DNA of 64,000 nt from contig NZ_JAZARE010000004.1 of NCBI RefSeq assembly GCF_036231905.1, positions 434,001 through 498,000 on the forward strand, written 5' to 3'. Positions 17,302-25,144 of this stretch are shown here, piece after piece (positions within the stretch are counted from its first letter, which is position 1; the number at the start of each line of letters is the position of its first letter). The position numbers were made by a program, and so were the translations under genes. Under the pieces are notes generated by a model. It did not search any database, had not been told where the DNA came from, and was given only the letters and a program-made list of their open reading frames with translations. This DNA is from CAMLIZ01 sp036231905 (GTDB lineage Bacteria > Pseudomonadota > Gammaproteobacteria > Burkholderiales > Burkholderiaceae_C).

Positions 17302-18276
17302 TCAGGCGGCGAGCTTCACCGGCTCGGCCAGGCGGGCTGGTGTGGCCGCCGCGAGCGCGTGCACGCGCTGCACGCCCGCCAGCAGCAAGGCCTTCTCCGC
17401 CTGCAGCCCATAGTCATGCGCCAGGGCGGCCATGCCGGGCGCGAGCGCCAGCTGTGCATCGGCCCGCAGCGACATGGCAGCGGCCTGGCGGAACTGATCG
17501 ACGAACTGCCGCATGTGCCCCATCTCCACTTTCAGGAAGTTGGGCGCATGCCAGTACTCCAGGCCGCCCCAGCCGGGGTAACCCACCACCACGTTGCCAC
17601 AGAGCGCCGCTTCGATCGGCGGGACCGGGCAGCCTTCGAAATCGCTGAACGCGAGGAACACGCGGGAGGTGCGCAGGTGCTCGGCCACCTGGTCCTCGTT
17701 CATGCCGTGGATGGGTTGGAAGGTCCAGCCCGGGAACTCCTTGGCCAGCCAGGGCACCACGTTGCTGGCATGGTGCGGCAGCTTGCGCGGCATGAAGGTG
17801 GCCTTGTTGAGCTTGGCCTCGGGCTTGAAGCGGGCGGTGTCCACCGAGTACTTCACCCGCACGATCTTGTGCGCGAACTCGGGGAACACGCTGGCCAGGT
17901 AGTCGCTGGTGTCCTCGCTGATCGAGACAATGGCCACCGCGTTCTTGTAGCACTCCCACACCTCCTGGATCGGCCGCGTGGGCAGCACCAGGTAGCCGTT
18001 CTGCACGAACATGCAGTAGCGCACGCCGATGCTGTGCAGCTGCGTGCCGAGGATGGTCATGATCTCCGGCACCATCACGATGTCGCTGGTGAGCAGCTGG
18101 TCGATGTAGGCGATGGGCGCCTGGTGGTTGAACCAGTCGCAGCGGTAACCCTGCGCAAAGTGCATCACCGTCGCCGGCACGCCGAGGCTGGCCAGCAGCT
18201 CGGCATGCTTGTAGATCACCTTGATGCCGCCGGTGGGGGTGTTCGAATCGGGGCTGATGTAGACCAAGCGGCTCAT
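17302..18276 (-). CDS. Glycosyltransferase, GT4-like (GT-B fold)
   Basis: A 324-aa protein. The start carries a T-G-G-I-K-V-I-Y-K-H loop as in GT-B glycosyltransferases. The C-terminal half has the family's nucleotide-sugar motif, seen as F-E-G-C-P-V-P-P-I-E-A-A-L-C-G-N (E-x7-E pattern). It should transfer a sugar from a nucleotide donor to a lipid- or protein-linked glycan in the cytoplasm; donor and acceptor are unknown. It starts 12 bp after the neighbouring GT2 gene, so the two are co-transcribed within the glycan block upstream of flhDC. Confidence 0.8.
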   Translation of the reverse strand: MSRLVYISPDSNTPTGGIKVIYKHAELLASLGVPATVMHFAQGYRCDWFNHQAPIAYIDQLLTSDIVMVPEIMTILGTQLHSIGVRYCMFVQNGYLVLPTRPIQEVWECYKNAVAIVSISEDTSDYLASVFPEFAHKIVRVKYSVDTARFKPEAKLNKATFMPRKLPHHASNVVPWLAKEFPGWTFQPIHGMNEDQVAEHLRTSRVFLAFSDFEGCPVPPIEAALCGNVVVGYPGWGGLEYWHAPNFLKVEMGHMRQFVDQFRQAAAMSLRADAQLALAPGMAALAHDYGLQAEKALLLAGVQRVHALAAATPARLAEPVKLAA

Positions 18277-18288
18277 GGTTGTCTTCTT

Positions 18289-19221
18289 TCAGTGGCGCGC
18301 GGCCAGCAGGCTGCGGTAGGCGTCGCGGAACTGCGGCATCGTTTCGCGCAAGCGGCCGGTGTGGGCGTCCACCGCCAGGCGGCTTTGAAATCCTTCCAGC
18401 ACCGGCAGCTCGCCCTTGCTGGCCTGGTACAGCCCCAAGATCTTGGGCAGCACGGTGTTGAACTGCTCGTCGTTGAGGTTGCCGTTGCACAGCTCCTCGC
18501 GGAACACCAGCTCCCATTCGACCGCGCCGAACACATTGGCGGCGGACGACACCTGCCCGCTGTGCAGCCGGAAGCCACCCAGGAATTCGCCCACGCCGGC
18601 CGCCAGGCCGTTCTCGGCGATGCCCAGGTACATGGCGATGTCCCAGAGGAACGCCATGTCGAACCGCGCGTAGCGGTTGAAATCGAAATGCGCGATCGCC
18701 TCGCGGTCGAACATGGTGAAACTGGGTTCGCCCACGAAGTTGAGGAACTTCGCCATGTTGTCCAGCAGCAGCCGGCGGTCCAGCACAGCGCTACCGTCTT
18801 CCGGCAGCACACCATGGCGCCAGCGCAGCGCGCCATGCTCGTCGATCACATCACGCTGGTGCCAGGCCAGCACGCAACGCGGCACGGTCTTCAGCTGGTG
18901 CAGCAGCACCTCGGTCGAGCGCTCATACACAAGGTCGTCGTCGTACACAAAACGCGCATAGCGGCCTTTCGCGCGCAGCCACAGGATCATGTGGTTCAGG
19001 CGCGGGCTCTTTCCGCTGACCGCATGGTTGGGGATGCGAGTAACGCGCGGGTCGCCTACTTCATCGATCACGGCCTGGATGGCAGGGTCGCCGGAGTTGT
19101 CGCCCACCAGGATTTCGAGGTTGGTGTGGGTCTGGTTGACCACTGATTCGAGGGCGGGCTTGAAGTGCTCAGGCTTGAAGGCGGGCATGAGCACCGAGAC
19201 GAGATCGGGGTGCTGGGTCAT
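18289..19221 (-). CDS. Glycosyltransferase family 2
   Basis: A 310-aa GT-A-fold protein. The N-terminus V-S-V-L-M-P-A-F-K leads into V-N-Q-T-H-T-N-L-E-I-L-V-G-D-N-S-G-D, the hallmark of family 2. The metal-binding DxD motif is Y-D-D-D at about residues 98-101. No transmembrane helix is evident. It probably adds a sugar to the same glycan as the adjacent GT4-like enzyme. Upstream lies a 316-bp structured gap that separates this pair from the cytidylyltransferase gene. Confidence 0.85.
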   Translation of the reverse strand: MTQHPDLVSVLMPAFKPEHFKPALESVVNQTHTNLEILVGDNSGDPAIQAVIDEVGDPRVTRIPNHAVSGKSPRLNHMILWLRAKGRYARFVYDDDLVYERSTEVLLHQLKTVPRCVLAWHQRDVIDEHGALRWRHGVLPEDGSAVLDRRLLLDNMAKFLNFVGEPSFTMFDREAIAHFDFNRYARFDMAFLWDIAMYLGIAENGLAAGVGEFLGGFRLHSGQVSSAANVFGAVEWELVFREELCNGNLNDEQFNTVLPKILGLYQASKGELPVLEGFQSRLAVDAHTGRLRETMPQFRDAYRSLLAARH

Positions 19222-19252
19222 GTTCTGTGTCCCACTTCCATGTGGCGTGGGG

Positions 19253-19477
19253 CGAGGGCGGTGGGTACCCGACCCCGCTCATGTCCCCCGGCTCCGGCTT
19301 CGCCGAAGCCTCCTCCTTTACTTCCCGGGGTCGGATACCCACCGCCCTCGGTTCGTTGCATTTGTTTTTTTCCACCGTCGAACAGCCACCGTGGTGGGGG
19401 ATCGGGACGGTGGGGTGTTCTGCGTAGCGAAGTAAAGGAGGAGGTGACGGCCGCAGGCCGGCGCCGGGGGACATGAG
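19253..19477. repeat. Nested inverted repeats inside the glycan operon
   Basis: This fills most of the 316-bp gap at 19222-19537. A 25-bp arm at 19253-19277 pairs with 19326-19350 with one mismatch and encloses a GGCTTCG-C-CGAAGCC hairpin. The enclosed segment 19278-19323 also has a partner further on: its ends match 19429-19444 and 19464-19477 in inverse orientation (GAAGTAAAGGAGGAGG and CCGGGGGACATGAG). Two inverted copies of a roughly 50-bp module thus compete for pairing. It could be a dispersed intergenic repeat, a terminator or attenuator, or an mRNA-processing site. No gene is supported here. Confidence 0.7.
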
Positions 19478-19537
19478 CGCAGCAGAGCACCCCGGCGGCC
19501 CGATCGTGCTCCAGCCGATGAAGGACGGCGTGTTCCA

Positions 19538-20032
19538 TCACGCGTTCAACGACGCCGAAGCGGTGCCCAGCGTGGCGGGAAGAGTGAGAGCCTCCGCCGG
19601 CTCGACCGCCGCAGATCCTTCATTGCGCAGGCGCTGCAACGTCTGGTTGATGAGGGTGGACGAGGTCGTCTTGGTATAGGGGAAATAGAGGATGCGCACT
19701 TCGCGTTCGGCAAAGGCAGCGTCCAGCTGCTTCCACTTGTCGTTCTGGTACCAGTCGTCGCCCACGAACATCACGTTGAACTTGTAGCGCTGCCAGGCGT
19801 CCAGCTTGTCCATGGTGTCCTGGGGCACGGCCAGGTCCACGTGGCGGCAGGCGCGCACGACTTCGATGCGTTCCTCGAAGGGAATCACCGCGCGCTTGTT
19901 CTTGTATTGCACCAGCTCGTCCACCGTCACGCCGACGATGAGTCGGTCACACAAGGACTTGGCATTGCGCAGGATGTTGAGGTGGCCGATGTGGAACAGG
20001 TCGAACACACCGGTTGTGTAGCCTATGACCAT
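19538..20032 (-). CDS. Glycerol-3-phosphate cytidylyltransferase-like enzyme
   Basis: A 164-aa nucleotidyltransferase. It has the HxGH signature in F-D-L-F-H-I-G-H-L-N-I-L (residues 10-21) and the second nucleotide-binding signature in K-T-T-S-S-T-L-I (about residue 120), as in TagD/GCT. TagD makes CDP-glycerol from CTP and sn-glycerol-3-phosphate. The substrate assignment is supported by a CDP-glycerol glycerophosphotransferase homologue two genes upstream, though related enzymes use ethanolamine phosphate or other polyol phosphates. The last 30 residues are an alanine-rich tail. Its start overlaps the preceding gene's end by 10 bp, so the two are translationally coupled. Confidence 0.8.
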   Translation of the reverse strand: MVIGYTTGVFDLFHIGHLNILRNAKSLCDRLIVGVTVDELVQYKNKRAVIPFEERIEVVRACRHVDLAVPQDTMDKLDAWQRYKFNVMFVGDDWYQNDKWKQLDAAFAEREVRILYFPYTKTTSSTLINQTLQRLRNEGSAAVEPAEALTLPATLGTASASLNA

Positions 20033-21558
20033 GCCAGCTCCTTCAGCACATGGGTCTGGAAGCGGCGGTACTCGTCGTGGCGGTGTACCGCGGGATGGGC
20101 CAGCGTGGAAAAACCGATCTTGCGGCGGTTCAACGGGCCGGTGAGCTGGCGGCGTGCGAGAGCGCGGCGCAGCGGGATCTTGGATTCGGTGGCGCTGATC
20201 TTTTCCGCTGCCGGCGCGCGATAGCAGTAGTCCACCAGGCGGCGGTCGGCGAAGGGCACGCGCGCTTCCTTGCTGGCGGCCATGGAGGCAAAGTCCATGC
20301 GGCGCAGCAGGCCGGGCAGGTGGAAGCTGAAGAAGAAGTCTTCCACCGCGTCGATGGCACTGCGGCCTTCGGTCAGTTCGAGCAGCCAGTCGGTGAAACG
20401 GCCGGTGGGCGCCACGTCGGCGGCGTAGCCGTAGCGTTGCAGGAACGCATTCGGGTCAAAGCGCGGGGCCTGCAAGGCCCAGCGGTAAAGGCCGTCGTAG
20501 CCGAACATCAGCTCGTCCGCGCCTTCGCCGGTGAGCACCACTTTTTCATCCGGTGCCATCGCGCTGCAGGCGGCGTGGATCAGGGCTTCGTTGGGCAGGC
20601 TCAGCGGTTCGCCGCGCAGCTTCGTCAGGTCGCACCAGCGCTGCACCAGCGCGTCGGCGCCCAGGGTCACCTGCACCAGGTCGCGTTGCAGTGCTTGCGC
20701 GGTGTCGGCAGCGGCGTCGAATTCATTGGCTTCAGCCAGGCCCACCGAATAGGTGCGCTGCACCTGCGACATCGCCACGATCACCGCGCTGTCGATGCCG
20801 CCGGACAGCAGCGCGGTGTTGCGCACGTCGCTGGTCTCGTGCTCGCGCACCACGCTGTGCAGCAGCTCTTCGAAGCCGTTGTCGCTGAAGCGGTCGTTGT
20901 GTTGTTCCAGCCGCCAGAAGCGGCGCTGGCTGCCGGCGCTGCGCACCAGCTGGCCGGGCAGCACCTCGCGCACCTCGGCAAAGAAGGAGCGGCCGGGCAC
21001 CGGGCGGCGCAGCAGCTTCCACTCCTGCAGCGATTGCAGGTCGGGCGCATCGCCCACCAGCGCCGCCACCGTGGCCGGCTCCGACGCCAGCACCGCCAGC
21101 TCGCGGCTGCGGTGCAGGTACAGCGGCTTGATGCCCAGCGCATCGCGCGCGGCCAGCCAGCGGCCGCTGTGGCTGTCGTGGATGACGAAGGCGAACATGC
21201 CTTCGAGCTCGTCGATGAAGGCTTCGCCGCGGGCCGCAAAACCTTCCAGCAGCACCTCGGTGTCGCTGCCGGTCTGCAGCTGCAGGCCGTGGCGTTGCTG
21301 CAGCGCGCGGAAGTTGTAGATCTCGCCGTTGAAGACGATGCTGTAGCGGCCGTTGCGCGACACCATCGGCTGGTCAGCGCGCGGTGTCGGGTCCATGATC
21401 GCCAGGCGGTTGTGGCCCAGGTGGATGCGGCCTTCGTCCAGCGTCACCAGGCGTTGGGCGTCCGGCCCGCGCCAGCGCTGGCGGTCCAGCGCGCGTTCGG
21501 CCAGGCGCGCAGGGATGCGCGTGGGGTCGTGCTGGGCGATGAAGAGGATGCCGCACAT
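20023..21558 (-). CDS. Asparagine synthase-like glutamine amidotransferase
   Basis: A 511-aa AsnB-type protein. The N-terminal glutaminase begins M-C-G-I-L-F-I with catalytic Cys2 and includes F-N-G-E-I-Y-N-F and G-S-D-T-E-V-L-L. The C-terminal ATP-pyrophosphatase domain has the P-loop S-G-G-I-D-S-A near residue 250. It is shorter than housekeeping AsnB (about 550-630 aa). Inside a glycan locus such enzymes often amidate a sugar acid or glycan precursor rather than making free asparagine; this is inferred. It starts 7 bp after the CDP-glycerol transferase gene and overlaps the cytidylyltransferase gene. Confidence 0.82.
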   Translation of the reverse strand: MCGILFIAQHDPTRIPARLAERALDRQRWRGPDAQRLVTLDEGRIHLGHNRLAIMDPTPRADQPMVSRNGRYSIVFNGEIYNFRALQQRHGLQLQTGSDTEVLLEGFAARGEAFIDELEGMFAFVIHDSHSGRWLAARDALGIKPLYLHRSRELAVLASEPATVAALVGDAPDLQSLQEWKLLRRPVPGRSFFAEVREVLPGQLVRSAGSQRRFWRLEQHNDRFSDNGFEELLHSVVREHETSDVRNTALLSGGIDSAVIVAMSQVQRTYSVGLAEANEFDAAADTAQALQRDLVQVTLGADALVQRWCDLTKLRGEPLSLPNEALIHAACSAMAPDEKVVLTGEGADELMFGYDGLYRWALQAPRFDPNAFLQRYGYAADVAPTGRFTDWLLELTEGRSAIDAVEDFFFSFHLPGLLRRMDFASMAASKEARVPFADRRLVDYCYRAPAAEKISATESKIPLRRALARRQLTGPLNRRKIGFSTLAHPAVHRHDEYRRFQTHVLKELAWS

Positions 21559-21565
21559 GGTGAAT

Positions 21566-23020
21566 TCAGCGGCTGAGGGCCAGTTCCACTTCGCTGGCGA
21601 TCAGCTCGGCCACGCGCTGCGCGGACTCGCCGTCCAGGGTGTCGAAGGTGTTGGCGGCCAGACGCTGGCGCGCGTGGCGGTAGCTGTCCTTGGCGCCTGT
21701 GCGGGCCAGTTCACGGGCCAGCGCCGGTGCGTCGCTCAGCACCGGCCCGGGCAGCTCGGCCAACCGGCCGTCGAACAGCTTGCGCGAATGCTGCACATAG
21801 CTCTCGTGGTCGGGGCGGAACAGCAGAATGGGCCGGTCCACATGCAGGTAGTCGAAGATCAGTGACGAGTAGTCGGTGATCAGCGCGCTGCTGCGCGCCA
21901 GCAGCGGATAGATGTCGGTGCGCGGCTGCACGAAGGTGACGGTGGGCAGCGCGGCGGCGAGTTCATGCACCTGCGGTGCTTCCACCGGGTGCAGGTTGAC
22001 CAGCAGGCAGTCACCGCGTGCGGCCACCGCCTGCGCCACATTGCCCAGCCCGGCGCTCAGCAGCCACTTGCCGCGGTTGGCGTCGCGGAAGGTGGGCGCG
22101 TACACGTAAACGCGGCGGCCCTTGGCCAGGGTGTCGGCAGCGCGCTGGTAGGCCACCGGGTCCACGTTGGCCAGGTCGGCACCGGCGGGCTCGCGGTGCA
22201 GCACGTCGTTGCGCGGGTAGCCGATGGGCGCATAACGCTCGAAGGCCAGCCAGCGGCGCCAGTCGGCTTCATTGCCGGCGCTGGTGCCCACGAAGCTGGC
22301 GAAGTGGCCGCAGGTGTTGAGCACGCGGGCCAGGTGCGGCCCGAGCGCTCGGCCGGGCGGCAGGTTGCGGAAACCGATTTCCTTGATGGACAGGCCGTGC
22401 CACAGCTGCACCTGGCGGGCGCCGGCCATCAGCGCTGCGGCGAAGGGGTTGGGGTTCAGGAAGTGGTCGGTCAGCACCACCGTGGCGGCGGACAGCGCCA
22501 CATGCAGGTGGTCCGGCGTCCAGTCGGTGTAGGCGGCGGGCAGGCAGTCACCGCCCAGGCTGGTGACCAGGCGCTGCTGGTCGGCGTTGTACGGCAGCCA
22601 CCAGCAGGCGATGCCCAGCGCGGCGGCGCGTTCGCGGAAGGCCGCCCAGGCGTACTTGACGTTGTCGCCGAAGAAGGTGGTGCCCACGAAGACGACGCAG
22701 CGCTCCTTGGGGTGCATGCGCGACACGTTGGCGAAGTCGCGGCAGCTGCGCTCCACGGTGAGCTGCTGCTCCAGCTCCTTCACCTTGGTGTGCAAGGCCG
22801 TGATCTGGGCCAGCTCGGGCGCCGGTGCGACCACCGCCTGCTGGGCCGCTTTGACCTCCAGCAGGGCGTCCACCAGCTGGTCGATCGCGGCGCTCATCTG
22901 GCCGCCGAAATCCTCCACCTGGGCCAGGCGCTGCTGCAGCTCCGCCAGGGTGTCGGCCTGCGGCTGCAGGGCCAGGGGCAGGGCGGGCGCGGTGTGGTGC
23001 GCAGTGCTGGGCAAGGACAT
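21566..23020 (-). CDS. CDP-glycerol glycerophosphotransferase-like protein
   Basis: A 484-aa protein. Residues 20-85 form a coiled coil rich in Q/L/E. The C-terminal 380 residues resemble TagB/TagF polymerases: L-W-H-G-L-S-I-K-E-I-G, a Y-A-P-T-F-R-D segment, N-L-H-P, and I-T-D-Y-S-S-L-I-F-D-Y. TagB/F enzymes transfer glycerol-3-phosphate from CDP-glycerol to a lipid-linked acceptor or growing polymer at the cytoplasmic membrane face. The frame is open to 23404, but family similarity and a plausible start fit the ATG at 23020. It is first in the minus-strand glycan operon and is divergent from flhDC. Confidence 0.8.
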   Translation of the reverse strand: MSLPSTAHHTAPALPLALQPQADTLAELQQRLAQVEDFGGQMSAAIDQLVDALLEVKAAQQAVVAPAPELAQITALHTKVKELEQQLTVERSCRDFANVSRMHPKERCVVFVGTTFFGDNVKYAWAAFRERAAALGIACWWLPYNADQQRLVTSLGGDCLPAAYTDWTPDHLHVALSAATVVLTDHFLNPNPFAAALMAGARQVQLWHGLSIKEIGFRNLPPGRALGPHLARVLNTCGHFASFVGTSAGNEADWRRWLAFERYAPIGYPRNDVLHREPAGADLANVDPVAYQRAADTLAKGRRVYVYAPTFRDANRGKWLLSAGLGNVAQAVAARGDCLLVNLHPVEAPQVHELAAALPTVTFVQPRTDIYPLLARSSALITDYSSLIFDYLHVDRPILLFRPDHESYVQHSRKLFDGRLAELPGPVLSDAPALARELARTGAKDSYRHARQRLAANTFDTLDGESAQRVAELIASEVELALSR

Positions 23021-23415
23021 GGTGGTGGCGTGCGGCGAGCGCCCACGAAGGGCAGGGTGCGGGCCAGTGTAGGAACGGGCCTTTGTGCACGAAGCCTTGA
23101 AAAACCGAGCGAAACGCGGCCAGTTGCCGGCCGCCGCCGCCGCGCCGATGTGGGAGCCGGAAGTGCCATGAATGTCACGGTCTGTCACCTCCGGCCACCG
23201 GCCGTCACTTTCGCGGCCGTGAAACAACGCACGAATCACCCGCCATTTCCGACCCGATGTAGGAATTTGCCTGACAAGGGGTACCGAAAAAGATGGACTC
23301 AAGCGACGGAAATGGGCTGATGTTTCCGGACTGTTGCTGTCTTCAGAATCCGTTCCACGCTGAACCGAAACGCAGCCAACGCCGACGCAACAACGAGCCA
23401 ACAAGGAACAAGCCC
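23021..23415. promoter_or_regulatory. Divergent control region between glycan operon and flhDC
   Basis: This 395-bp gap carries no convincing gene. It must contain the promoter of the master regulator flhDC and that of the glycan operon. The clearest local structure is an imperfect dyad, TGTAGGAATTTGCCTGACA, at 23258-23276. The string TGTAGGAA also occurs near 23070. Both are candidate binding sites for an unidentified regulator. Ribosome binding for flhD is AAGGAA shortly before the ATG at 23416. Confidence 0.4.
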
Positions 23416-23739
23416 ATGAACACCGACCAGATCCTCGCCGAGATCCGCGAAGCCAACCTGTCCTACCTGATGCTGGCCCAGAGCCTGATCCGTGCGGACC
23501 GTGACCAGGCGCTGTACCGGCTGGGTGTGTCGGAAGAAACGGCGAACATGATCGGCATGCTCACCCCCGCCCAGATGATGAAGATCGCCTCCGGCAACAC
23601 GCTGCTGTGCCGCTTCCGCATGGACGACGACATCGTGTGGAGCCTGCTCACCAGCCACGGCAAGAGCGCCGCCAACGAAAGCGTGTCCCGCCTGCATGCC
23701 AGCATCCTGATGGCCGGCCGCCATCAAGAAGCAGCCTGA
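23416..23739 (+). CDS. flhD: Flagellar master regulator FlhD
   Basis: A 107-aa all-helical protein closely matching FlhD: D-Q-I-L-A-E-I-R-E-A-N-L-S-Y-L near the start and a central L-T-P-A-Q-M-M-K-I-A-S-G-N block. FlhD forms the FlhD4C2 complex with FlhC, which activates class II flagellar promoters. The frame is open to 23293, but the ATG at 23416 has AAGGAA upstream and gives the usual length. flhC follows after 39 bp. Confidence 0.95.
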   Translation: MNTDQILAEIREANLSYLMLAQSLIRADRDQALYRLGVSEETANMIGMLTPAQMMKIASGNTLLCRFRMDDDIVWSLLTSHGKSAANESVSRLHASILMAGRHQEAA

Positions 23740-23778
23740 TCCTCAAGAACAGTCCAGAAGCAGTACAGGAGACACACC

Positions 23779-24315
23779 ATGCGCCAGAAGAGCATCCTCA
23801 CCGAAGCCAAGCAGATCGACCGGGCCGTCACGCTCATCAAGCTGGGCGCCCGCCTGCAAGTGCTGGAGTCGGAGACGGACCTCTCCTATGAGCGCCTGCT
23901 GCGCCTGTACAAGGAAGTCAGCGGCAAGAGCCCCAGCAAGGGCCAGCTGCCGTTTTCCACCGACTGGTTCATGACCTGGCAGCCCAACATCCACGCCAGC
24001 CTGTTCCTGAACATCCACGAATACCTGAACAAGGCCGCCGAGATCGACGAGATCGACACCGTCATCAAGGCCTACCAGCTCTATATCGAGCAGACCCAGG
24101 CCCAGAGCCTGGAGCCGCTGCTGTCCGTCACCCGCGCCTGGCGCCTGGTGAAGTTCATCGACAACGGCATGTTGACGATGACCAAGTGTTCCAAGTGCGG
24201 CGGCCACTTCGTGACCCATCCGCACGAGATCGCCAAACATTTTGTGTGCGGAATGTGCAATCCGCCCGCTCGCGCCGGCAAAGGCAAGGCGGCTGGCTCG
24301 CTTTGCCTGCACTGA
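23779..24315 (+). CDS. flhC: Flagellar master regulator FlhC
   Basis: A 178-aa protein with FlhC features: T-E-A-K-Q-I-D-R-A, L-G-A-R-L-Q-V-L-E-S-E-T-D-L-S-Y-E-R-L, and the C-terminal zinc site C-S-K-C-G-G plus C-G-M-C. FlhC supplies most DNA contacts in FlhD4C2. GGAG at 23770 acts as ribosome binding site. The operon ends at the intrinsic terminator at 24408-24438. Confidence 0.95.
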   Translation: MRQKSILTEAKQIDRAVTLIKLGARLQVLESETDLSYERLLRLYKEVSGKSPSKGQLPFSTDWFMTWQPNIHASLFLNIHEYLNKAAEIDEIDTVIKAYQLYIEQTQAQSLEPLLSVTRAWRLVKFIDNGMLTMTKCSKCGGHFVTHPHEIAKHFVCGMCNPPARAGKGKAAGSLCLH

Positions 24316-24407
24316 TGGCTTAAGTTTCTTGTGGGCGTGTCGATAACACGCTCAGGTTTGTAGTGTTCTTGCTTGTCTCCTCCTGGCACAACCCCTGTGC
24401 TTTTCCA

Positions 24408-24438
24408 ACGGGCCATTCGTGGCCCGTTTTTCTTTTTT
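24408..24438 (+). terminator. Intrinsic terminator of flhDC
   Basis: ACGGGCCA, the tetraloop TTCG, and TGGCCCGT form a perfect 8-bp GC-rich stem (24408-24427), followed by a run of T (TTTTCTTTTTT). It is the clearest rho-independent terminator in the window and lies 92 bp after flhC. Confidence 0.9.
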
Positions 24439-24450
24439 GGTCGGTGCTTT

Positions 24451-25006
24451 GCGCCTGCGGCGCTGGCTGGGTTTGCGCTTTGCGGGAGAGCCCGCCGGTC
24501 GCGCCCGGCCGGCGGTCACTTTCTTCTGCTGGCTCAGAAGAAAGTAACCAAAGAAGAGAGCCTGGAAATCCAACATCCGATTTCGCTCCCTCACGCCGGT
24601 AGGGGGTCCGGTTTTCTGGAGGACCGCTCGGACGCGAGAGACCCGAGGCCACTTGTGACGGGCGCCTTGGCTTGTGTGCAGCGCGCGCTGGACCGCTTTC
24701 CAGCCTCCGTGTGCGGGCGCTTCGCTGCGCTCGCTCGGACATGGCATGCGGAGGCTGGCTGGTGGTCCAGTGACAGGCCGGGTCGATGTGCCTGGCAGGT
24801 GCGAAGTGGCCTCGGGTCTGCGGCAATGTCAGCGTGCTTCCCGAAAACCGGGCCCCGATACGGTGTCAGCGAACCTGATCGGATGTTGGTATTCGAAGGC
24901 TCTTCTCTTGGTTACTTCTCTTGAGCCAGCAAGAGAAGTAACCGCCGGCCGGGCGCGACCGGCGGGCTCTCCCGCAAAGCGCAAACCCAGCCAGCGCCGC
25001 AGGCGC
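24451..25006. repeat. Long palindromic dispersed repeat, copy 1 (556 bp)
   Basis: The element begins GCGCCTGCGGCGCTGG and ends with the inverse, CCAGCGCCGCAGGCGC. The two ends match inversely over about 165 bp with few changes, and weaker inverse matching continues to the middle, near 24715-24740 (for example GGCCACTTGTGACG against AAGTGGCC). Each arm contains its own hairpin: 24514-24549 and 24910-24943. A second copy lies at 40851-41411. No convincing gene is inside; reading frames through it only translate the palindrome. It lies between the flhC terminator and the motA promoter. Confidence 0.88.
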
Positions 25007-25082
25007 ACCCCCCCAGAGAAAAGAACTGCCGGTGCAAACGGCCCCTGATGCGCCGACCGCGCAACCCAAGTCCACAGGACAC

Positions 25083-25109
25083 TCAAGACCACTTTGCCGG
25101 GGCCGATAA
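25083..25109 (+). promoter_or_regulatory. Sigma-28 (FliA) promoter of motAB-cheYZ
   Basis: TCAAGACC, 11 bp, then GCCGATAA matches the sigma-28 consensus (TAAAGTTT-N11-GCCGATAA), with a perfect -10 element and exact spacing. It lies 36 bp before the motA ATG, so the motor operon is class III and should depend on the fliA product encoded at 44896. Confidence 0.85.
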
Positions 25110-25129
25110 GCCCCAAGACAGCTCCCTTT

Positions 25130-25139
25130 CCCCCCCCCC
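25130..25139 (+). repeat. Ten-C homopolymer in the motA leader
   Basis: Ten consecutive C lie 5 bp before the motA ATG, exactly where a ribosome binding site would be expected; no purine-rich sequence is present between the sigma-28 promoter and the start codon. Such tracts can change length by slippage. Confidence 0.85.
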
Positions 25140-25144
25140 ACCAC

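Noticed and set aside
24451..25006. Short open frames inside both long repeats (peptides such as GYFLLSQQKKVT)
   Set aside because: They translate the palindrome in either direction, recur because the DNA is repeated, and lack ribosome binding sites.
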